DNA from: Rostrohypoxylon terebratum
Lineage: Eukaryota > Ascomycota > Sordariomycetes > Xylariales > Hypoxylaceae
Reading direction: 5' to 3'
DNA: 64,000 bases
Assembly: GCA_022497145.1 (NCBI GenBank)
Contig: MU385862.1
Location: 248,001 to 312,000 of the forward strand
A program made the position numbers and the translations under genes. The notes beneath the pieces were generated by a model, which saw only the letters and a list, made by a program, of their open reading frames with translations, searched no databases and was not told where the DNA came from. Below, piece by piece: positions 8,720 through 20,043 of this stretch; within the stretch, counting starts at the first letter, position 1; each line of letters begins with the position of its first letter.

Positions 8720-10968
8720 ATGGCAAAGCGGGGTAACATGCTGAGGTTGCAATTGGCGAGTACATTATTCATCGTCGCTGTTAGCCTTGCAATGACGATT
8801 TGGTCGATCACGGCCTCCTCGCCCAATTCGCATGGCGTGGGCACGTTTTTCTCCGGAAACTGCACCAGGGTGAGTAGGCTGAACAGCGGCATCCACACCG
8901 TGATGAACATCTTCTCCGGCATCCTTCTGAGCTCGGGCAGCTATTGCATGCAGCTGCTCATCTCGCCGAGTCGGGACGAGATAGACAGGGCGCATTCGAA
9001 GGGGATATCATTGCGGATCGGCGTGCCGAATATTAGAAACCTCCGGTACGTGGATCGCAAACGAGTCGTGGGGTGGTTTTGCATCGGCACGATCGCAACG
9101 CTTATACATTTTTTGTAAGTCACCTCCGAACACTCTCGTAATTAACATGCTTTCATAGTTGGAACTCGAGTATATTCACATCGTTGCCCGTGGCATCGAT
9201 CCCGCGAGCCATAGCGACGAGTGACTTCCAGACAGCGGCGGATAACTGGACACTCAGCAACCCGCTGCCGCCTCGGTGGTGGTGGGTATTTCCACCACCG
9301 GATAGATGGGGTGATGTGACTTATGACTTATCCCCTGTTTATACCATGAAGGACAAGGCAGCGAGCTTGATCCGACTCGAACCTCGTGAATGCATCGCTG
9401 AGTACATAGACCCATTGAAATCTACCCGGTCTGTCATGGTCGTCGCGTGGAATATAACAAGCGTTCAGAACAATGGCTCCTCGCTATTAGATGGGTGGGA
9501 AGGAGGATGGGATTACTGGGAAACAGCTCAGTACTGGTTGTGCTCTACTTACGACTTAGGGTATTACACCAAACTCTGCGATCGAGCGTGGGCAGACGGC
9601 CTCATTGGTGACTGGGTAGTGGGTGTTGGGGGCAAGCCCGTTGGGCTCCCGAATGTCCAAGTTGATAACTGCTTAGTGGGCGAAGAGGGTGACAATGAGG
9701 ATAGATGTGGATTGCACTACAGCGTTTATATCTTGGCCATTGTCTGCATTTGACCTCCCTAGAGTGCTGGCTCGTTTTCTGGACAGGCAGACACTTCCGC
9801 CGAAATAAGGGGGTCGGTGAATCGAAAAGACGACGGCAGACCTTGGTCACCATGGGAGACGCGATTGCCGATTTCCTATACGAACCTGATTACTGCATTG
9901 ATGGTGTATTAGAGGGATCTAAGGCTTCAAGAGCTATTTATCAAGTTCGTGTCATGAATTGGCTAGGGCGCCGACAATCCTGGTTATCAGCGGTCGGCGC
10001 CAGGACATGGAGTATTTCATCTATTCTGTGAGTAATGTCTTTATCTTGGCCATGTCTTCTCTGCGTTCTCACGCTAACAAGGCAAATAATATAGGTTTAC
10101 CATCGGACTAGTGCTGCCTTCCATACTAATCGGCCGATACGCCAGCTACCTCATTAGTGAAGGGGCTAATATGTTCCCATCCGCAATCTGGGAGGCGGGC
10201 TTTAAGGCCAATTCGGAGATGATAGTCCCTTCGTTCTGGAGAACTACCAACAAGAACGTGGACCTCATGGGGAATATCCTTGTTGTGAATATTCCCCAGG
10301 TCATCGTGAGCCTCATCTACCTCTTCTTCAACAGCATCTTTACAAGACAGCTTGTAGCGGACGAATGGACGCGCCTCGTTCGCGACGGTGGAAAGAAAAC
10401 CCTTCGGGTAACCTCGCCCGTAGGATTGCAGCGGTCTTCTTACTTCCTCTCGTTGCCGTTGAAGTACTCGATCTTCCTCGTTGCTGGTTCGATTGCGTTG
10501 CACTGGTTCATTTCGCAAGGTATGTTCCTCGCGCAGACACGGTCGTTCGGCGCCGGCCCTCTTGGACAGTGGCACCCCGAGTTTGATGTATCAGCCAGGG
10601 GACACACGGTGTTAGGCATCGTATTGGCCATCACTCTAGGAGCTATTTTGGTGCTAGGCCTTGCGGTCAACAGTGTCGCAAGGGGGTTTCGGGACATATC
10701 AAAAGGGTTTCAACTACTAGGAATGAGCAGTGCTGGTATTGGCCTGATGTGTCAACGACCAGCAGACGACACAGACACACATCTATTTCCTGTCAGCATT
10801 GGAGTCGTGCCTAGCCAAGATGCGAGCACCGCGGGCTCCCAGGGAAGGCTTGTATTCTCCACGTATATTGGACTTCAGCGCCCTAGGACGGCTTGCTGTT
10901 ACTTACAACCTGCTTTGGTAGAAGAGAGAAAGGGGCCAGGTGGGCTGTCACGAGCCAAGGAAAAATAG
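8720..10968 (+). CDS. DUF6536 multi-pass membrane protein, probable frame break
   Basis: Exons: 8720-9114, intron 9115-9158 (44 nt), exon from 9159, then a frame change near 9740-9785, exon to 10027, intron 10028-10094, exon 10095-10968. Family hallmarks are clear: RLNSGIHTVMNIFSGILL, SSGSYCMQLLISPSRDEID, GVPNIRNL, TMGDAIADFLYEPD and the late PADDTDTHLFPV block. Several hydrophobic helices mark an integral membrane protein; DUF6536 proteins are fungal and functionally uncharacterised. Exon 2 runs in frame 1 to a TGA at 9751-9753, while the next conserved block (from about FWTGRHFRRNKG) is in frame 0, and between them DLPRVLA reads in frame 2. No good GT-AG pair restores phase without deleting a conserved helix. 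The start is a guess: the family normally has more sequence before the first helix. It may be a recent pseudogene or contain assembly errors. Confidence 0.75.
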
Positions 10969-11819
10969 GCCTTATGTGTGGCTGAGCTGAAGGGGAGATG
11001 GGATAGAGAGCACGGCGCATCCCTTATAGCCTTAGACGCAAATGATCATTCAGAATAGCTTGACCAGTGGATTCTACAAGAGTTTAATGTAGCAATAAAG
11101 CCGAAACAAATAGCCTTATTGAATTTACGCGGCTATTACTAGCGCTGGCCTATGATTTGGCATAGGGAGGCATCACAAGCTAGCGCCAGTAACACCAATC
11201 CTTTTTTTTACTTTATCATGACCAACGACCAGTCAATGAACGCATGTTCGGCCCCTATTTACCCTTAATAACTGTCATACTCGTCACAGAGCGTAACATT
11301 GTCGTAAGAAACTCGCCAGGGGCTTGCAGATTTGCAGATACATACTTATAAATACGATCGATTATGTCAAATCCCCTTGGGGGCGCAAGTCACTTTCTAT
11401 CAGGTAGATATATGATACCTCAATGGCAGCGCCTTATTGGAGCGTGCCTAGGTCTATCTAGGTCGCCGTCTCTACGTCAGGGGCTAGTAGGGGGAATTGC
11501 GTAGCGGCGCAGCCTCTTTAAGTCTGTATATGGAGGCCGAAGTCTCTGTATATATTTGGAAACAGTTCGGCGTTGATAATTACCTTCTAGTTGCCACCAT
11601 ATCCTCATTCTTCACCTACAGTTCCAGTCATAGGTGCATGATCGACTGACAACGCCGAACCCGTTATCAAATTACTCGCATAATCAATTAACGCCAGATC
11701 CTACCCAAATCCAGCAACCTTGTACGAATACGGATCAAGGCTTAAAAGCTTTACAATATCAGAGTTGGTAAAGAAAAGGAGCCCGAGTACTCTTCTTCCA
11801 TCTAACTTAGCGTCTTAAA
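10969..11819. other. Intergenic, nothing recognised
   Basis: No gene, tRNA or clear repeat is visible. A polyT tract near 11201-11208 is the only simple feature. The sequence is mixed in composition and separates two plus-strand genes. Confidence 0.5.
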
Positions 11820-14800
11820 ATGCCCAGAATGGGATCCACCACCACCACATTTGATTCACCTAATTTTTCAAGACCTCCGAAAGATGGGGAGGAATATGTA
11901 ACAAAAATGGCTCAAGACGTGTTCAGCCGAACAGAAGCTTGGAAAATAGATGATCAGGCAATCGATAAAGTATCAGATACCCTCGTTACACTTCTGGAGG
12001 CACTCGTAGCCAACTATGAAGCCACGTCCGGTTGCATCTACAATGCCATGATGGTATTCATACATGAGCAGCGTAGGTAAGTCATTATCCATCACATGCA
12101 GAGTTCAAATAGGGGCAGGGGTTGATATGGGTGCCTAGTTAACATTGAGACCTAGGACAATTGCCACGTCATTCAGAAACATATATCATCAAACAAGGGA
12201 TTTGTGCACAGAGTCAAGCTGTGTGCAAATACTCAGACCAGGGGACATAGTAAGAAGCTTCGAAGGGTTTCGCCTAGTGGATAATTCGATCGACTCAACT
12301 GAAGCCTTGGAGTTCCCTGGGATAAAACATTTCATGCGATTTATACGCGCAGACCCTAGCTATTTGTGGTTTCTTGATCGATTACGAGGAGAAATAGCCC
12401 TCTCCAATACAAGGTCACATATCCTAGAAGATATGAGGGATGAGATACGATCGGTCCTCTCCTTGGAAAGGCCTCCCGTTCAAATGGCATCTCCTATATA
12501 CACCGATGTTGTTTTTACTCTCGACTGGGATATATTGGCGTTTTCTCGTTCTCAAGGATACGATCCATCCGATGACAATTTCATCGCTAACACCATAACA
12601 ATAACAGGGTCTTGTACAGATGCACAAGCTCTTAGTTACCGTGACTATATGGCCAAAGCATGGCCACATACGGGACAGAAAACAATCACTCTTCTTCAAA
12701 AAATGTTGAAGAACGGTAGACACCATAGAGAACACTGTCAGTTATTCCATTTTACCATATTCTCAAGGCAGCAATTTACATACCAATACTTACTATTCTA
12801 TAGTTCTCTCGCCCAGCCCTTTACAGGTTTCATCTACGATCGTCGGTCCTTCGGTGATCATAAAAGCCAGAGGAATACCCGAATTTTTAGTTGAGTTGGT
12901 GGAACAAGTTGCTTGGCTTGGTGCTGCTTTGCAACCCTCGCCACCCGGTACCGGTGTCTTCCGTATCAAGCCACGGACAAAGCATATCGGCTCTTCGATA
13001 TTTTCGAAGAGGCAACGGGTAGAACAAAAGTTCGCCATTAAATATCAGGTCGAGGATGATACAGTGAAGCCGCAGAGTCCGGAGGGGCGATGTTGGCACC
13101 CTCTATTCGTCAACCCTATTATTGTCCAAGGCTTTCCCATATCGGAGAGATGTGAAACAGGTACAGGTTTGGAGATGCCGCTCAACATGTTAGTTGAATT
13201 AGCAGGGGCACGATACATTGATACATTCCAGTCCAGAGTTTTCATCAAGGGGTTTTCTACGATGTTGGTACCGACGAAGCAATCGGGAGACTTGCTGTGC
13301 TGGCATTTACTGTTGAATTCTGACCCCAACAAGCGAATATCATATCTCGACTGCGATATCGAGAATACCTGCATTGAGATGAATGCGTTAGAACACTATC
13401 GCCATGTGTTAGGATGGTGCTCGGATGCCCTGTCTATCGCTGGTACGCTTGCTATTATCTACCTTACTGCCAACCTGGAATGCTAATCTAACCCATTGAT
13501 CAAGGTACAACTCGAGCCAACTACGATATTGGAAATTCAAGGCTATCCCATGCTCGCGCTGGTTGTGCTTTAGAGAGAGCCTCGATTTCTGGAGGTTACT
13601 TTGTTACGGGGACGGCATCCTTCAGCTTGGGCAATAGAGACAAGCCAGTCCATATTTCTAGATCTGGTTATCTCAACAAACTCCAGTGGATCTCAACCAA
13701 ATACTTCGTTTTCTGGGACGAAGAAGAAAAAAGAGGCTGGTTCGTGAATGGAACTAGTACTTTACTACACATCCTTCGAAAATCCATTAGCTACTCCCAG
13801 CAGAAATTCCGATCCGCATGGCTCCTAGATCCAAATGATCTCAAAGATGCGCTCGGAGAGCCGAGATCTAGTTCGGCTCTTGACGTTTTGACCAGTGATA
13901 AAAATCGAGGATTAAAGCTTTATCTGGACCGGAGCGAAATGTACGACGAACATACGAATGACCAGCAGATAAGCCGCATAACGTCAAAAAGGCAGACTAG
14001 ATATTATAGGCTGGAAGATCAAATCGAACACATATATGGCATCTTGGAAAAGTTGATAGATTATCAAACTGACGCAGAACGACGATCCGGGCTAGAAATG
14101 AAAATCCAAGTATACCGACAACTTGAGGGGTGGGATTTCAAAGACCTAGCTACAGGGGAGGACCCCTTCTTCCCCCGTGTTACCCAACTTCAGGTCATGG
14201 GGAAAGGCTGGGTTGATTTCACTAGAGCCCTCCATGCAGTGACTTTGTTCGGACGAGGATTCGGAGATTTGATCCAGCCGCAATTTTGCAGAGAGAAAAC
14301 AGCGCATTGTTCCCTATGGTCTGCCGTACCGAGCAATCGGTACTACCTTGCCGCCTGTATTTCAGATCTTCAAGAGATCATGGAAAACAAAGGAGACCCG
14401 AACTCTAAGCCAAGGAGGTTATGCGAAAATATTGAGTGGTACATGAACCAGACAACATATAACGTATGTCCTTGTACCATGGGACGTACTCGCAAACACC
14501 ATGACCCAATCCAAATCCTATTTCCGCGCAAATTCATGACGAATGTCGAAGATGCGCCCCAAGTCGAACTAGAAGCCCAGGGAGCGGTCATCTTCGGATA
14601 CAATACGAGTATTGGATGGCACGGGCAATATCTCGCAAAGAGCCAAATCCCTCAAGAATTAGGGGACGCCGCAGATGCATCTAGCAGCAGGCCAGGATCA
14701 AGCGTCCCTACTAGGAGTTCAACCCCCACGCATTCTCCGGTGACTCCTCTAAGTACCCCTGACATCACGCCGCCAAACATTCTAAAGCGTACCTACGATA

Positions 14801-14880
14801 ATCTTCATAATATTTTGCCGACAAATCGAAAGAAACGGAAGAGTTTTCCAGAAGCAGAGGATGAGATCATGTTTGATTGA
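11820..14880 (+). CDS. Large fungal-specific protein, about 950 aa, unnamed family
   Basis: Exons: 11820-12076; intron 12077-12155 (GTAAGT); exon 12156 to about 12736; intron about 12737-12803 (GTCAGT donor, TATAG acceptor, least certain join); exon 12804-13442; intron 13443-13504; exon 13505-14880. The phases give one 951-codon frame. Conserved-looking blocks are VEQVAWLGAAL, HVLGWCSDALSIAGTTRANYD, SISGGYFVTGTASFSLG, DKPVHISRSG, LEDQIEHIYGILEKLIDYQ, GEDPFFPRV, GKGWVDFTRALHAVTLFG and QGAVIFGYN. The same order occurs in many unnamed Pezizomycotina proteins that I know only as hypothetical, often in expanded families. The tail is Ser/Thr/Pro-rich with a basic NRKKRKS that could be a nuclear signal. 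No transmembrane segment or known catalytic motif is seen. Function is unknown. Confidence 0.8.
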
Positions 14881-15082
14881 TTCACGTTTCCTATTTGAGC
14901 TCTCATATGGTATGTACCAGGTATTTTGATTGGAAAACTGGACAAGGCGTAGAGGAGTTGAACCTTGCTTTTTCTGTGTCTCTTGGCATGTATTATTAGG
15001 GTGGTTTGCTTTTTTTTTTATGAAAACACCTTATCATAGTAAGAGTAATTAAGTGCAAAGGCACTATATCGAGTCTCATAAC
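14881..15082. other. Short convergent 3' region
   Basis: This 200-nt gap separates the stop of the plus-strand 950-aa gene from the stop of the minus-strand low-complexity gene. It includes a T-rich tract (about 15008-15020) that may serve 3' end formation for the upstream gene. Confidence 0.4.
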
Positions 15083-16804
15083 CTATTTCCCATCCCTCGA
15101 AATCGGCTCAACATGGATCTGTCTCTTCATCTCGGTCCTCCTACGCTCCTTCCTCGCCTCATCGGATCCGATCCCGATCCCCAACCCGTGTCCGATGCCC
15201 ATCTGCCTCGCCCTTTCCAAAAAATTCCTAACCTTTGGCATTGGTGACGTAATCCCCTCCTTCTCTTTCCCCTTCTCCTTCTCCTTCCCCACTTCCCTTT
15301 CCTTCTCTTTTCCCTTCTCCTTTTCCCTTTCCCTTGCCCTTTCCCTCTCCCGACGCATAACCAACCCCTCCGGAATCCTCGCCCCAACTCCAGCCACCGT
15401 CGAGCTCCGTCTCAAGCTCTTCGTGAACCCGAACCCAGGCAGACTCGATACCCGATTCAGCTTCTTAATCACATTCACACCCCCACCCCCACCACCCCCT
15501 CCTTCCCTATCCCTATCCCTTTCCTCCCCCGCCCCCCTAGTCCTCTGCGTCGGATTCGACGACCCCCTCTGCAACATCGGAGCCGGCGCAGGCGGGAACG
15601 GCGTCTTAACATACGCGTCCGCGATCGGCCTTTCGCTAAGCTTCAGCGGTGGTGGCGGCGGCGCGCTCCGTTTACTATTCGCCCTCGCCCTCTGGAACCC
15701 CTCCCGCGGCGTCCCGGGCCCCGCGAACGCGACTCTGGCCCCGACACCTAAACTAGAGCCTGAGCCTGAGCCGCCGCTCGTGGTATGCTCCAACAAGCCC
15801 GCGCCCACCGGGCTATCCTCCGCGCGCGCGCGGGGAGACGGCGGTGAAGGTCTGAGCGGGCCCAGCGTTTCCAGCTCCCGTAATCGAAGCTGCGACGGTA
15901 TCCGCGTCTGCATCTGCATCCGGTACGGCGTCAGCGAGCTGACGCAAACGGCATCGCGCAGGTCCACGTGCCTTGAGACGCACAATTCCGGGTCCGACGG
16001 GAACGACGTCGGCGGGTGGATCACGGCGCCGCTGATCGGGCTTCCCGGGTCGCTGTACCGGCCGCCGATCTGCTCGACCTGGGAGTGCGGCGACGCCAGC
16101 CTCGCCGCCGCCAGGTCGCCCGACGAGTGCGCCGTGTGAGTTCCGCGGTACACGAAACTCCGCTTTTTTGCGTTTTGAGGCCCTCCTGCGTTGCTTTCCG
16201 TGTTGCTCGGGCTGAGGCTTAGGACTAGGTCGCCCGTCGTTGGGGAGGAGATGCGTTTGGAGCCTTCTTCGGAGATGGTAGGAGAGCGGAGGAAGCTGTG
16301 CTGAGAGGTAGGAGAGAGCGGCGAGACTTCGTATTGATCGTGATTTATGACCGTAGGGTTCCCGGATAGAGGGGCTGAGACCGGGCTTACGATATCTTGG
16401 ACTTGGGTAGTTAGGATCGCGGGGGCTGGATAGATCGGTTGTGGAGCAGCTATTTCGAACGACTTCTTCTGTGGGTTTAATGGTGGCGGGATTGAGGTGA
16501 CCACTTGCGAATGAGCCAAAGCCATGCCGGCTTCGTTGACGATGCCTGTCGAACTAGGATTTATGTTTTCGTGTTGAAGCTGACTCGTAGGAATTGGAGC
16601 TTTCGGAATTGAAGCCCATTTAGCAACCTCGTCAAAGCTTTCGTGGGCGGAGGTGTTCGAATCTGGCCGTGGCGGGAGTGCTCTATTGACGTAGTCCGGC
16701 AATGCTGTCGGCGGTGGGTAGTTTTGTGGCTTTCGAGCAGCTGACAACGCTCTTCATGGCTTACTGCCCATTTCTTGGCCCACTAGATCATGAGATGAAG
16801 CCAT
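15083..16804 (-). CDS. Low-complexity, disordered protein with basic C-terminus; in-frame TGA at codon 17
   Basis: A single minus-strand frame is open from 16753 to the TAG at 15083-15085. The product is rich in Pro, Ser, Gly and charged residues, with NYPPPTALPDYVNRALPPRP near the start, Pro and Gly runs in the middle, a long Arg/Lys/Glu repeat (RERERAREREKEKGKEKE) and a basic end (SDEARKERRRTEMKRQI, then VEPISRDGK). No catalytic domain or membrane segment is seen. The open frame itself has no ATG near its 5' end. Extending in frame, ATG at 16804 gives MASSHDLVGQEMGSKP, then TGA (16756-16754), then RALSAARKPQNY. A CGA-to-TGA change would explain this; a 24-nt intron would be too short. The gene is GC-rich, so the long open frames on the opposite strand are shadows. 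Confidence 0.65.
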
Positions 16805-17746
16805 CCCGGTAGTATATCAATTTCTGTCATATCCTATTTGATACTATAATTTTAGATGAGTAGCCGGAAATGCCGGACTTCGCGTGGATCTAGCAGCTCA
16901 CCTCTCCTCTCGACGTCAACACAAAGGATCCCAAAATCCAGGGCATTCTTTTTGTTTTCGGTCCAAACCGCGCGTTCCACCTCCAAACCTCTTTGTCACT
17001 TGGATTTCTCACAAAGAAGATTAGTTAGGGAGCACGCCACGAAGATAAGTTTGCTCGGTACGGAAAAACCGAGACACACAAGCACCTCTTGACATTTTCG
17101 CGTTGCTTAATAGGAATTAGGGCGAGCGGATAGGTCCTAGTCGAGGTAAGAGGCTATTTTAACTAGCGGGCATTAGCTGTATAGCAATATCGTATCCGTG
17201 ATGCGTTTCCTTAGTAAAATGACTCGAGTGCTCGTCGATGTGGTGGGAGGTGTTAGGGGGCGGGAGAAGACATCCGGAGGGTGGATAAGCTAGCCTAGTG
17301 CAATCGAGGAATGTTGATATTGAGCGACGAACATTTAGGTCGCTAACCGGACGGTATGCACAATATACTCCGTTATTATATATATCTGACAAGGCTCTTA
17401 GGCAGAGCACTGTATATTATAGTCGATACTTATTTGGTATGATGTGATGTGAACTGCGAAAAACTCCCCTCCCCATTTTTCAAGTCCGAAATGAACCTCA
17501 ATTGGAGACGCCGGCTTGTGATGCACACCTACAACTATAAATCAATCCTTCTTCGAGTGCGTAATAAAAAGAAGCTACCTCGTGACTAGAAATATATGTG
17601 AGAGCTAGCAAGTATGAGAGCCTATAAGCTCAATGCAACCGCTATATTCCGCCCCTACAGGATAAACGCCCGATAGATCCTCTAGACACGTTGCATAACG
17701 TTACTTTTCCACGATTCCATTTCATCGCATATCACATCATGTCGGA
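16805..17746. other. Intergenic: promoter of the low-complexity gene and 3' side of the Chk2-like gene
   Basis: Nothing coding is supported here. The plus-strand frame at 16856-17092 and the minus frame at 17159-17410 have no family resemblance and no splice support. The region nearest 16805 probably holds the promoter of the minus-strand gene. Confidence 0.4.
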
Positions 17747-20043
17747 TCATCTTCCCTTCCCCTTTCCTTTGCCCTTACCCTTTGCCTTGGCCCCCTTTGC
17801 AGCAGTGGCCTCAGGTTTAGAGTAGAAGCTTGCTTCATCGTTAGCAAACAACTCCTGGTCACCCTTACCACCCATTTCCATGAACTCCTTTGTACCTCTC
17901 TGGTCTGCTGGTCGAGGTTCCGCTGCAGGTGTCTTGTTCTGATCTGTCGTCGGGTTCTTATTGAACACCTTCACCGGACTCTTCTTTGCATTTGGAACGG
18001 GGATTTTGTTGGCAACTTGCACTGAGTTGATGGAGCTAAGCAGTGTTCGCTCACGAACTGCCCCCCTTCGTTGAACCTCGAGGCCTCCAATTCCGGCTAC
18101 TAGGCCGTCCGTACTGTCGTTAACACCCAGAGTCTTCTCGGTGATCCATGGGTGTGTGAGACATTGGTCAATTGTGAAGCGCTTCTCTGGCTCGACGACC
18201 AACATGCGATCAATGAGGTCCACTGATATATCAATATTAGTTGACGAAACTAAGTATAAGCGGGGAGGTGCGAATTCGGAATGATGACTGATGACTCACA
18301 GGCTGGGTCCCCTACTGAATCCCAGTAAGGGGAAGGATAATCAAACCGGCCGCTCTTGATTTGCTGCGAAAGCGTATAAGGGAATTCCCGACTATACAGT
18401 TCGTCCGAGAAAGGTGGGAACCCGCAAAGGCAAATATATAGCACTACACCAAGCGACCAAATATCGACGGCCTTGGTATATTTCCTATGTTTCACCTCTG
18501 CCAATATTTCTGGGGCGACGTAGCTTGGTGTACCGCACAAAGTGGTTGTGAATGACTCTTCCCCGATGATCTTGGCGAGTCCGAAATCAGCGAGCTTGAC
18601 GTGGAGATCCTTGTCTGTCAGCAAGATATTCTCAGGCTTGACGTCTCGGTGGACGATGTTGCGGTCGTGCTATTCCAATCGTTAGTTACGTGTGGTTAGG
18701 TAAAGATAAATAGACATACCAAGTACTTGATACCCTGGAACAATTGGATGAAGAGTTTCCTCGTCTCTGCCTCGCTCAGCTTCTGCTTCATCACGATGTA
18801 ATTGAATAATTCGCCTTCCGGAGCGAGTTCCAGAACCAGGTACACCGCATTCTTCTCGTTGAATGTGTCCTTCAAACAAAGCACATTAGGATGGCTAACC
18901 CCCATCAATACTGCAATCTCCTGTTGTAACCCATCCGTCTTGGACTTCTCGTCCATACCGGGGTTCTTGGTGAAAATCTTGACGGCATAACGCTGGCCGG
19001 TAGATTTCTCGACGCACAGGTATACTTCTGCGAAGTGACCTTTGCCCAAGCGGTCAAGTAGGGTGTACTGCTGCAGGAAGGCGCTGGAAGATCGGCTTCG
19101 TGGATAGCGGAATATAAATCGAGCTCTGTCTATAACTGCAATCTCATCTTGTTCTTGCAATTCACGGCGTTGATTTCTTCCGACGATAGCCTCGTTCACA
19201 AAAGTCCCGTTACCAGATAAGTCTTCGATAATAGCGATCGAGTCATCGCTGTTATTCTCAGTAAATATCAAGCAGTGTCGGTTGGAAACCGTCGGATCAT
19301 TCACGATGACGTCTGCTAAAGTTAGTACGGTCCATAATTTTCGGGAATGTTGGGATGATAAATGTCGGGAACATACCGCACTCGGGATGTCGTCCGATCA
19401 GGTATCCGCCCGAGGGGGCGCCCTTGGCCTTGGACTTCTCGAAGCTTTCTTCCTCCTTCAGGGCCCCCGCGCCCGACTGCTTCTTAACTAATGCGCTCGC
19501 GGATTCGTCTGAATTTGGACAGGTAGAACGTTTTTTCAAGACCACGCACCTCCCACCATACGTGGTGTTAAGTGGGAAGAGATAGCCCCATACACCTTCT
19601 TTCTCTTCATCTTCAACTTCGTCGGATAGAGCGGCGTTTCCATCGACGTATTGAGATGTTGGGAAAGCTTGAGTGTCTTGTAGCGGGGATGAAAAGGCTT
19701 GTGCTTGGGAAAGTGTCTCTTCGGGAGTACGATGAGTCACTTGACTAGGTCGTCCATCTGGAGGTTCGGCTGTTGCCTCCTTATATGTACCGTCGCTTTC
19801 GGTTTGATGTGTTAATGGGGAAGGTAGGTTTTGTTTGTTGGCGATGACGGGAGTTTTTGGCTGTTCGGCATTCTCATTTTTTTGCGATAGTCGGCCGGAT
19901 CGACGAGGTTTCTTCGCACTGTCATTATCAGTCTTAGAAGGAGGAGATTCCTATGAAGATACATTAATCATCCGATAAAGACCAATGAGGATCGCAGCAA
20001 GTACCCGTCCTCTCTTGAGTTGACTCTTCTCGCGTGGAGCCAT
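17747..20043 (-). CDS. chk2: Chk2/Rad53-type checkpoint kinase (FHA + Ser/Thr kinase; PRD-4 relative)
   Basis: Five exons: 20043-20005, 19950-19377, 19312-18720, 18669-18300, 18222-17747, with introns of 54, 64, 50 and 77 nt; all phases fit a 683-aa protein. The second intron has an exact TACTAAC. An N-terminal region with a basic KKPRRSGR patch precedes an FHA domain (about 190-280: GRHPECDVIVNDPTVSNRH, GNGTFVN). The kinase domain (about 290-560) has the glycine loop LGKGHFAEVY, AVKIF lysine, HRDVKPEN catalytic loop, DFG, CGTPSYVAPE and DIWSLGVVLY. The tail has a KGKGKGKGKGR repeat. FHA-plus-kinase with this order is the Chk2/Rad53 family, which acts in the nucleus downstream of ATM/ATR-type kinases; in Neurospora the orthologue PRD-4 also resets the clock. 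There is one FHA domain, as in Chk2, not two as in yeast Rad53. All key catalytic residues are present. Confidence 0.95.

Noticed and set aside
1..14880. Secondary-metabolite or toxin gene cluster
   Set aside because: No synthase, P450, transporter or cluster regulator is present; the neighbours are unrelated unnamed fungal families.
15195..16139. Plus-strand open frame of 314 codons
   Set aside because: It is antisense to the GC-rich low-complexity gene and made of Pro/Ser/Leu runs that mirror its Lys/Glu/Arg repeats.
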